NCBI GenBank assembly: GCA_035628335.1
Contig: DASPKA010000106.1
Span: 1-7,043 of the forward strand
From: DASPKA01 sp035628335
Lineage (GTDB): Bacteria; Patescibacteriota; Doudnabacteria; UBA920
Direction of reading: 5' to 3'
Length of the DNA: 7,043 nt
Part shown: positions 1 through 5,313 of the stretch, piece after piece
How the letters are laid out: each line of letters opens with the position of its first letter
How positions within the stretch are numbered: position 1 is the stretch's first letter
The notes under the pieces: model-generated
Database searches by the model: none
What the model was told of the DNA's origin: nothing
Seen by the model: only the letters and a program-made list of their open reading frames with translations
Position numbers and translations under genes: made by a program

Positions 1-1335
1 GGTTCTCACTTGCTCTACCAGGCAGACTTTAAGGACATCCCAGAAGGGGACAGGGTTTCAGCGCTTGAGGGCGTGCGCTTTGTTATTGAGAACCGTGTAA
101 ACAGCTTTGGTGTAAGTGAGCCAGTAGTGCAGACCTCAGGAAGCGACAAGCTGGTAGTCGAGCTTCCAGGTATCAAAGACATAAACGCAGCCATAGCCCA
201 AATCGGCCAAACACCAATCTTGGAGTTTAAAGAGCGAGACGAAAACGCTCAGGCAAACCTTATCCCTGGCCCAGACGGACAGGTAACTGTTGATGAAAAC
301 TCTTTTTGGAAGAGTACTGGACTTTCTGGTAAGCATATTACAAGCGCAAAAGCTGACATTTCTGGAGGTCAGCAGGGTTTTGGCGGCAGGTTTGTCGTAC
401 GGTTAACTTTTAACCCTGAAGGTACGAAGCTCTTTTCCGACATAACTAATCGAAACAGGGGTAAGCAGGTTGCTATTTTCCTTGATGGCACAAAAATCTC
501 CGACCCAGTTGTGAACGAGGCTATTACTACCGGTGAAGCTGAAATAAGCGGCAACTTTACCGCTGCCCAAGCTACGGCCTTGGCTACACGCCTAAGCTCA
601 GGCGCTTTGCCTGTTCCAATTAAGCTTGTTTCTCAAGAGAACGTTGGTGCGACATTAGGTAAGGACTCAGTAAGTAAGTCCCTAGTTGCGGGCTTAATTG
701 GCGTGATTATGATAGGCCTGTTCATGATCTTATACTATCGTTTTCCAGGCTTGCTCGCGGTTGTTGCGTTGTGTGTATACGCTTTAATTTCCATTGCAGT
801 GTTTAAGATCGGTATTTCTCCTATTGCGCTTGTCTTGGTTGGAGTGTTCTTCTTTTTAAGTATCACGAGCTCCGCGTGGTTCGGGTTTCTCGCTCTGGTA
901 TCGTATATAATTTTGATGCTCGCAAATTCCCTCCAGCCTGTTACCATGACCTTGGCTGGTATTGCAGGCTTCATTTTGTCCATTGGAATGGCTGTGGATG
1001 CGAACATTCTTATTTTTGAGCGTTTACGTGAAGAAATTCGCTCAGGTAAGGACGTTGTAAAGGCTGTTGAGGATGGATTTGCACGCGCATGGTCTAGTAT
1101 TCGCGACTCGAACATCTCTTCTCTGTTAACATGTATTATCTTGTATTGGTTTGGTACCCCGTCTATTCGTGGGTTTGCGGTTACGCTTGGAGTGGGTATT
1201 CTTATCTCAATGTTTACTGCTATTTCTGTAACTCGAACACTCATTCGTTTGTTTATTAACAACAAATTATTAAGCCACCCCTGGTTGTTTGGCACTTCCA
1301 AGCCAAAACCCAAGTCAGAGGCGGCAGCGCAGTAA
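1..1335 (+). CDS. secD: Protein translocase subunit SecD, 5'-truncated by window edge
   Basis: SecD works with SecF in the membrane to pull preproteins outward through SecYEG, using the proton gradient. The frame is open from base 1 and begins G-S-H-L-L-Y, which matches the end of the conserved L-D-L-x-G-G-x-H motif. The true start and TM1 therefore lie upstream, and the TTG at 10 is internal. In order: the extracytoplasmic P1 region (about 10-670), TM2 (685-735), TM3 (745-805), an extra hydrophobic hairpin (808-936), TM4 with the signature G-M-A-V-D-A-N-I-L-I-F-E-R (985-1023; the Asp codon at 997-999 corresponds to the proton-relay Asp), then TM5 and TM6 (about 1115-1255) and a short Lys-rich tail. 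About 40 N-terminal residues are probably missing. secF follows after 14 nt, as is usual. The 43-residue insertion between TM3 and TM4 is unusual. Identity is near certain. Confidence 0.97.
   Translation, partial: GSHLLYQADFKDIPEGDRVSALEGVRFVIENRVNSFGVSEPVVQTSGSDKLVVELPGIKDINAAIAQIGQTPILEFKERDENAQANLIPGPDGQVTVDENSFWKSTGLSGKHITSAKADISGGQQGFGGRFVVRLTFNPEGTKLFSDITNRNRGKQVAIFLDGTKISDPVVNEAITTGEAEISGNFTAAQATALATRLSSGALPVPIKLVSQENVGATLGKDSVSKSLVAGLIGVIMIGLFMILYYRFPGLLAVVALCVYALISIAVFKIGISPIALVLVGVFFFLSITSSAWFGFLALVSYIILMLANSLQPVTMTLAGIAGFILSIGMAVDANILIFERLREEIRSGKDVVKAVEDGFARAWSSIRDSNISSLLTCIILYWFGTPSIRGFAVTLGVGILISMFTAISVTRTLIRLFINNKLLSHPWLFGTSKPKPKSEAAAQ
808..936 (+). other. Extra two-helix hairpin inserted between TM3 and TM4 of SecD
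   Basis: In ordinary SecD the third helix runs almost directly into the P-V-T-L-T-L-x-G-I-A-G segment of TM4. Here about 43 residues intervene, forming two strongly hydrophobic stretches (roughly 814-870 and 873-927). The first repeats the TM4 pattern: P-I-A-L-V-L-V-G-V against P-V-T-M-T-L-A-G-I, each followed by F and L-S-I. This suggests an old tandem duplication of the TM3-TM4 hairpin. An even number of extra helices keeps the downstream topology unchanged. The helix boundaries are my estimate. Confidence 0.65.
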
Positions 1336-1349
1336 ACGATTTTTCACAA

Positions 1350-2243
1350 ATGCTAAAAATACTCAATTTATACAAGTACTTATTCTATTTTTCAGGAATT
1401 CTGCTCATAGCTGGTATTGTCTCCCTCTCAATGTACGGTCTTAAGCTTGGAATTGACTTTAAAGGGGGTACTATTACCGAGCTTAAGTTTTCGCAGGCAG
1501 TTGATACCGGCAAGGTCAAAGAAGTCCTCAATGGAGTGGGTCTTGAGAATGCAGCTGTCCAGACTGCTGGTGAGACAGGTGTGATAATAAAAACCGAAGC
1601 TTTGGAAAAGCAAAAACATGACGAGATGCTGAAAAAGCTTAAATCAGGGGTAGGGGAGTTTGCTGAGACCCGTTATGAGTCTATAGGTCCAACCGTAGGT
1701 ACAGAGTTAGCAAGAAACGCCTTATACCAGCTGATTTTAGTGTCTCTTGGTATCATATTCTACATTGCGTACGCATTCAGGAAGGTTCAAAGACCACTCA
1801 CTTCATGGCAGTTTGGTATTTCTGCCATCATAGCGCTACTACATGATCTGTTTATAGTATTGGGTATTTTCTCCCTTTTGGGCTATTATTATGATATTGA
1901 AATAGATAGCCTCTTTGTAACCGCTATGCTTACCGTTTTGGGCTTCTCTGTCCATGACACTATAGTTGTGTTTGACAGAGTGCGTGAAAACCTTAAAGTA
2001 TACGCGGGTCAGAGTGTTGAGTTTGTTGTAAACCATAGTATCACCCAAACCATTGCCAGGTCTTTAAACACCTCATTAACTGTACTTTTCGTGCTGCTTG
2101 CCATGTTGCTGTTCGGTGGCGAAACTATTCGATACTTCGTACTAGCGTTATTCATCGGTGTATTTACCGGTACCTATTCATCTATTTTCGTGGCAAGTCC
2201 TATTTTGGTCCTCTGGCAGAAGTGGAGACAAGGTAAACAATAA
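1350..2243 (+). CDS. secF: Protein translocase subunit SecF
   Basis: This is the partner of SecD in the SecDF accessory complex of the Sec translocon. It has 297 residues, a normal length for SecF. TM1 (about 10-30) leads into L-G-I-D-F-K-G-G (33-40), the SecF form of the family motif. A small extracytoplasmic domain ends at S-I-G-P-T-V-G-T-E-L (111-120). Five more helices follow at about 124-143, 155-178, 186-208, 242-258 and 262-289. The fourth helix carries S-V-H-D-T-I-V-V-F-D-R-V-R-E-N (200-214), whose Asp203 is the conserved functional acid. The usual Asn before that Asp is His, which I recall from other Patescibacteria. The start is the only ATG at the right place. No Shine-Dalgarno sequence precedes it (cgatttttcacaa), so translation may depend on coupling to secD 14 nt upstream. 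A terminator follows the stop. Confidence 0.97.
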   Translation: MLKILNLYKYLFYFSGILLIAGIVSLSMYGLKLGIDFKGGTITELKFSQAVDTGKVKEVLNGVGLENAAVQTAGETGVIIKTEALEKQKHDEMLKKLKSGVGEFAETRYESIGPTVGTELARNALYQLILVSLGIIFYIAYAFRKVQRPLTSWQFGISAIIALLHDLFIVLGIFSLLGYYYDIEIDSLFVTAMLTVLGFSVHDTIVVFDRVRENLKVYAGQSVEFVVNHSITQTIARSLNTSLTVLFVLLAMLLFGGETIRYFVLALFIGVFTGTYSSIFVASPILVLWQKWRQGKQ

Positions 2244-2260
2244 TTTATTGAAATGAAAAA

Positions 2261-2300
2261 GGCGTAGTTCGCTAATGTGACTGCGCCATTTTATTTTCTT
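2261..2300 (+). terminator. Intrinsic terminator closing secDF
   Basis: The arm GGCGTAGTT (2261-2269) pairs with GACTGCGCC (2279-2287) over 9 bp, two of them G-T wobbles, around a 9-nt loop. A T-rich tail (ATTTTATTTTCTT) follows immediately and an A-run precedes it. It lies 17 nt after the secF stop and before the next promoter, so it should end the secDF transcript. Confidence 0.8.
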
Positions 2301-2311
2301 CATTAAAACCT

Positions 2312-2347
2312 TTGACACCCTTTGGTATTTATGATATACTCATAGTA
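2312..2347 (+). promoter_or_regulatory. Strong sigma-70-type promoter with extended -10
   Basis: The -35 box TTGACA (2312-2317) is a perfect consensus. It is followed by a 17-nt spacer and TATACT (2335-2340), preceded by TG one base upstream (2332-2333), an extended -10. The expected start of transcription is near 2347. It sits between the secDF terminator and the regulator gene, so that gene is probably transcribed on its own and strongly. Confidence 0.85.
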
Positions 2348-2365
2348 GATTTGAGTGAAATTAAC

Positions 2366-2408
2366 AAAAAGCGGCTTAAATAAAGGCTTTTTGACCAATA
2401 TTTTTTTT
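2366..2408 (+). promoter_or_regulatory. Leader stem-loop plus T8 run upstream of the regulator gene
   Basis: AAAAAGC (2366-2372) pairs with GCTTTTT (2386-2392). A further CTT/AAG pairing inside leaves a 2-nt bulge and an AAATA loop. A run of eight T follows at 2401-2408. The T run begins 8 nt after the stem, so this is not a classic terminator, and the stem is AT-rich. It lies in the leader if the ATG at 2418 is the start, but inside the reading frame if GTG 2355 is used. A regulatory role is speculative. Confidence 0.3.
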
Positions 2409-2417
2409 GTTAAGTGT

Positions 2418-3512
2418 ATGGGAATTTTAGACACAATAATTGACAATTCACGCAAAACGCAGATCAACACACTGTCTCCTGACAAGATAATTGAAAGCGT
2501 TCTATCTTACTTAAAGCCGCGAGAACGCGAGGTTATTGCAAAACGTCATGGTCTTCTTGGTCATGAAGTTGAGACTTTGGAAGCAGTAGGTAAGACTATG
2601 GGTCTCACCCGTGAGCGTGTAAGGCAGATAGAGAAGAACGCACAGAAGTTTTTAAAAGAGAAACTGCAGAACCATGAAGTCTTCGCTGAAATCCGCTTGG
2701 CACTTTCTTCACTCATTCATGAACAAGGCAGTGCAGTTGCTGAACACAGACTCCTCAAGCTGCTCAAGACTGACTCAGAGAAGCATAGCCGTTCCGTGTT
2801 GTTCCTTCTTGGGCTCATAAACGAGCTCGAGCGAGTAGGACAGAAGACCGGTAAGCTTAAACCAGCTTGGATTAAGCTTGGCTTTGAGATGGAGATGCTT
2901 GTTAACCTCATAGAAGAAGCTAAATCTGTGCTCTCCAGAGAGTCTAAGCCTATTAAAGCTGAAGACCTTATAACCCGCTTGCGAGCTGCAGAGCAGATTA
3001 ATGCCCAAATAGAAGCGCTTTCTGACGAGATACTTTCTGGTTATCTTGAAATTTCTGCTGAAATTGAGAAGAACTTATTTAACGAATTTGGGCTTTCTCA
3101 CTGGAGCGAAATTCGTCCCCGTGACGTAGGAGACAAGGCATACTTGGCCCTTAAATATAGCGGCAAGCCAGAGCATTATAGTCAGATTACTGAACTTATA
3201 AACAAGCTGAAACTCGGACCTCGTGCAGCATTTAAGGAAACTGTTCATAATGAGCTTATAAAGGATTCCCGTTTTGTCCTTATCGGTCGTGGTATTTACG
3301 CACTGGCTGAGTGGGGCTATAGATCCGGAGTGGTGGCAGATGTAATCACTGAAATTCTTAAAGAAGCTGGAAGACCGCTTACTCGAGACGAAATAATTGA
3401 AGAAGTAGGCAAACGTCGCATGGTTAAGCGCAATACTATCCTAGTTGGCCTAGCTAATAAGAAAATCTTCAAGAAGAGCGGGAAAAACAGCTACGAACTG
3501 GTAAACGCATAA
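2418..3512 (+). CDS. Sigma-70 region 4 / HARE-HTH fusion protein, putative transcription regulator
   Basis: This 364-residue protein probably binds DNA and/or RNA polymerase. Residues 22-81 form a sigma-70 region 4 module: L-K-P-R-E-R-E-V-I-A-K-R-H-G-L, then E-T-L-E-A-V-G-K-T-M-G-L-T-R-E-R-V-R-Q-I-E, the helix-turn-helix that reads -35 elements in true sigma factors. No region 2 (the -10 recognition and melting part) is present, so it is not a complete sigma factor. The middle (about 100-235) is helical and may hold another winged helix. Residues 237-302 resemble a HARE-HTH domain as in the RNA polymerase delta subunit of Firmicutes (T-V-H-N-E-L-I-K-D-S-R-F-V-L-I-G-R-G-I-Y-A-L). A last winged-helix-like segment (303-361) ends the protein. 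I prefer ATG 2418 because conserved-looking sequence begins there. GTG 2355 would add 21 residues but lies only about 8 nt from the predicted transcript start. Neither start has a Shine-Dalgarno sequence. The targets are unknown. Confidence 0.85.
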   Translation: MGILDTIIDNSRKTQINTLSPDKIIESVLSYLKPREREVIAKRHGLLGHEVETLEAVGKTMGLTRERVRQIEKNAQKFLKEKLQNHEVFAEIRLALSSLIHEQGSAVAEHRLLKLLKTDSEKHSRSVLFLLGLINELERVGQKTGKLKPAWIKLGFEMEMLVNLIEEAKSVLSRESKPIKAEDLITRLRAAEQINAQIEALSDEILSGYLEISAEIEKNLFNEFGLSHWSEIRPRDVGDKAYLALKYSGKPEHYSQITELINKLKLGPRAAFKETVHNELIKDSRFVLIGRGIYALAEWGYRSGVVADVITEILKEAGRPLTRDEIIEEVGKRRMVKRNTILVGLANKKIFKKSGKNSYELVNA

Positions 3513-3520
3513 ATAAATTA

Positions 3521-3577
3521 AGAACAGTCCCGACCCGCCTGCCGGTAGGCAAGCGCATTATTGGGACTGTTTTTGTT
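3521..3577 (+). terminator. Terminator of the regulator gene, with a nested palindrome in its loop
   Basis: AACAGTCCC (3523-3531) pairs perfectly with GGGACTGTT (3563-3571). The stem extends by A-T and G-T pairs at 3520-3522 against 3572-3574. The transcript then runs into T-rich sequence (GTTTTTGTTTG). The 31-nt loop is unusually large because it contains a second hairpin at 3537-3550. It lies 8 nt after the stop at 3512 and just before the gltX promoter. Confidence 0.85.
3537..3550 (+). repeat. Small GC-rich palindrome GCCTGCCGGTAGGC
   Basis: The 14 bases fold as GCCTG/TAGGC (one G-T wobble) around a CCGG loop. They are notably more GC-rich than their surroundings and sit in the apical loop of the terminator. 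Short palindromes of this GCCTGCCGG type recur, as far as I recall, in many Parcubacteria genomes. Only this one copy is visible here, so its repeat status is an inference. Confidence 0.45.
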
Positions 3578-3612
3578 TGCCCATTTTTTCTAAAAACCTT
3601 ATAATAAGGAGA
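3577..3612 (+). promoter_or_regulatory. Promoter of gltX
   Basis: A perfect TATAAT (3600-3605) is spaced 17 nt from TTGCCC (3577-3582), which matches 4 of 6 bases of the -35 consensus. Transcription should start near 3612 and leave a leader of about 90 nt before gltX. The -35 box abuts the T-tract of the upstream terminator. Confidence 0.75.
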
Positions 3613-3637
3613 CTCAGGAGTAGAATAGATATAAATA

Positions 3638-3666
3638 GGTAGAGTTTCCGCAATCGCGGATCTACC
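3638..3666 (+). promoter_or_regulatory. Hairpin in the gltX 5' leader
   Basis: GGTAGA (3638-3643) pairs with TCTACC (3661-3666), and TCCGC (3647-3651) pairs with GCGGA (3656-3660), leaving a GTT bulge and an AATC tetraloop. That is 11 Watson-Crick pairs with no mismatch. No T-run follows, so it is not a terminator. It lies 37 nt upstream of the gltX start in the predicted leader. It could stabilise the mRNA or bind a regulator. I do not recognise a T-box or any other known riboswitch. Confidence 0.5.
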
Positions 3667-3692
3667 CATGGCAACATACTCTCATAATTGAT

Positions 3693-3697
3693 GGTGA
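3693..3697 (+). promoter_or_regulatory. Shine-Dalgarno-like GGTGA before gltX
   Basis: GGTGA complements the UCACC part of the usual 16S rRNA tail and sits 6 nt before the ATG at 3704. It is the only Shine-Dalgarno candidate I see among the visible starts in this window, and it supports the chosen gltX start. Confidence 0.45.
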
Positions 3698-3703
3698 ATC
3701 ATC

Positions 3704-5248
3704 ATGGATTCTAAAAACGTTCGAGTTAGGTTCGCACCGAGCCCAACTGGGTTTGTTCATATTGGTAATATTCGTACCGCTTTGTTTGGTTACCTGTTTG
3801 CGAGGCATGAGAAGGGGACTTTTATATTACGCATCGAAGACACGGATCGTAATCGTCTAGTTGAAGGGGCAGTTGAACATCTCCTTTCGGTTATGGAGCA
3901 ACTCGGTATTGTTCCTGATGAAGGATTTTATCTGGACGATAACGGGCAGGTTAAAACCCGTGGGGAGTATGGTCCATATCTCCAGTCTGAACGTTTACCT
4001 ATATATCAGAAACACGTACTCCAGCTTATTCAGGACGGTAAAGCATACTATTGCTTTTGCAGTGAAAAGCGCCTTGAAGAGCTCAGGATAGAACAAACTG
4101 CTCTAAAGAAACCCCCCATGTATGATCGCCACTGTCGTGGCCTTAATAAAGATGAAGTCGAAGCTGAGCGAGCACGCGTAGCTGCAGAAGGTAGGAATCC
4201 TGTTGTCAGGCAAGTGATGCCTTTAGAAGGTCAGACAGTTATTCACGACAAAATCTTCGGGACCATCACTTATGAAAACAAAACCCTGGACGACCAAATA
4301 CTACTTAAGTCCGATGGTTTTCCAACTTACCACCTTGCGGTTGTTGTTGATGATCATTTAATGCAAATTACTCATGTTACCCGTACCGAAGAGTGGATTC
4401 CTTCAACTCCTAAGCACTTGTTACTCTATCAGGCTTTTGGTTGGGAACCTCCAATGTTTGCACACCTGCCATTAGTGCTTAACCCGGATAAAACAAAGTT
4501 GAGTAAGCGCCAAGGTGATGTTTCAACCGAAAGTTTCTTAAAGAAAGGGTATTTACGGGAAGCATTAATAAACTTTCTCGCATTTTTGGGTTGGAACCCA
4601 AAAACAGAGCAGGAAATATTCAGCATTGAAGAGCTCATTGCCCAATTTGACTTGGCAAAAGTAAATAAGGCGGGCGCTGTGTTTGATGTAAATAAACTAG
4701 ACTGGATAAACGGGCTTTATATCCGCAAGATGAGTAACGAAGCAGTAGCAGAAAAGTTGGTACCATATTGGACCCAGGACGGATATTTAGAACAGCAGGC
4801 AGAGGGGTATTTTTTACATGGTTATCAGCAGGTCGTTTCCCTTGAATACCTGGCATTAGTGGCTAGCTTGGAAAAAGAACGTCTCAAAAAGTTTTCAGAA
4901 ATAGGGGAGCGCTCCCGTTTTTACTTCCACCCACCTATCTACGACCCTGCGATCGTAGTATGGAAAAAGTCCACTCCTGAACAAACCAAAGCCAACTTAC
5001 TTTCCTTGGCCAAGTTTTTGGAAACTATATCGACTGAAGAATTCACTATTACAAATCTAGAAAGCAAGATAAAAGAGTTTATCGCAGAGCAGGGAGCTGA
5101 CAATGGCTCAGTTCTCTGGCCTATGCGCGTGGCATTAACCGGCCTCGAAAAGAGCCCAACTCCCTTTGAAGTTGCTTCGGTACTCGCATTTGGACTGGGC
5201 AAGAAAGAGGTTGTTAAAAGGTTAGAGTTAGCTGCAAACTTGCTATAA
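3704..5248 (+). CDS. gltX: Glutamyl-tRNA synthetase
   Basis: This cytoplasmic class I aminoacyl-tRNA synthetase charges tRNA-Glu using ATP. It has 514 residues, slightly above the roughly 470 usual in bacteria. The Rossmann catalytic domain opens with R-F-A-P-S-P-T-G-F-V-H-I-G-N-I-R-T (HIGH-type motif at 19-22). I-E-D-T-D-R (44-49) and the P-K-H-L-L-L-Y-Q-A-F-G-W segment (236-247) follow, then the ATP-binding K-L-S-K-R loop (265-269). C117-x-C119-x24-C144 matches the Cys spacing of the zinc site in E. coli GluRS, but the fourth ligand (His two residues after the last Cys) is Gly146 here. His143 might substitute. The helical anticodon-binding part runs from about 330 to the end and includes P-M-R-V-A-L-T-G (473-480). 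ATG 3704 is the first start after an in-frame TGA at 3695. Whether it also charges tRNA-Gln cannot be judged from this window. Confidence 0.98.
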   Translation: MDSKNVRVRFAPSPTGFVHIGNIRTALFGYLFARHEKGTFILRIEDTDRNRLVEGAVEHLLSVMEQLGIVPDEGFYLDDNGQVKTRGEYGPYLQSERLPIYQKHVLQLIQDGKAYYCFCSEKRLEELRIEQTALKKPPMYDRHCRGLNKDEVEAERARVAAEGRNPVVRQVMPLEGQTVIHDKIFGTITYENKTLDDQILLKSDGFPTYHLAVVVDDHLMQITHVTRTEEWIPSTPKHLLLYQAFGWEPPMFAHLPLVLNPDKTKLSKRQGDVSTESFLKKGYLREALINFLAFLGWNPKTEQEIFSIEELIAQFDLAKVNKAGAVFDVNKLDWINGLYIRKMSNEAVAEKLVPYWTQDGYLEQQAEGYFLHGYQQVVSLEYLALVASLEKERLKKFSEIGERSRFYFHPPIYDPAIVVWKKSTPEQTKANLLSLAKFLETISTEEFTITNLESKIKEFIAEQGADNGSVLWPMRVALTGLEKSPTPFEVASVLAFGLGKKEVVKRLELAANLL

Positions 5249-5275
5249 CGTGAAGTTGCTATTCACTAAACACTG

Positions 5276-5311
5276 TTCATTACCTACTATATTTGTGGTA
5301 TAATAAGACTA
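5276..5311 (+). promoter_or_regulatory. Extended -10 promoter giving a near-leaderless mRNA
   Basis: A perfect TATAAT (5299-5304) is preceded by TG one base upstream (5296-5297), an extended -10. The best -35 at 17-nt spacing is the weak TTCATT (5276-5281). Expected transcription start is near 5311, about 3 nt before the ATG at 5314, so the mRNA would be essentially leaderless. The only structure between gltX and this promoter is a weak 5-bp hairpin (5250-5266) without a T-run, so gltX read-through is also possible. Confidence 0.75.
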
Positions 5312-5313
5312 AT

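Noticed and set aside
10..12. TTG at base 10 as the secD start
   Set aside because: The frame continues to base 1 with residues G-S-H that belong to the conserved SecD N-terminal motif, so the gene begins before the window.
735..1313. 192-codon open frame on the minus strand opposite the SecD membrane region
   Set aside because: The + strand clearly encodes conserved SecD motifs here. The minus-strand frame has no recognisable domain or start context and reflects the codon bias of secD.
1972..2004. TTGACA followed by TATACG inside secF, resembling a promoter
   Set aside because: The spacer is 21 nt and the TTGACA encodes part of the conserved F-D-R motif. No gene begins just downstream.
3469..3669. 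66-codon minus-strand frame across the regulator 3' end, terminator and gltX leader
   Set aside because: It runs through the terminator hairpin and promoter, shows no recognisable protein features and lacks its own promoter.
3861..4091. 76-codon + frame inside gltX
   Set aside because: It is a frame shadow within the conserved GluRS catalytic domain with no start signal of its own.
5250..5266. GTGAA/TTCAC inverted repeat after gltX as a terminator
   Set aside because: It has only 5 bp, is AT-rich and no T-run follows. It is too weak to call a terminator.
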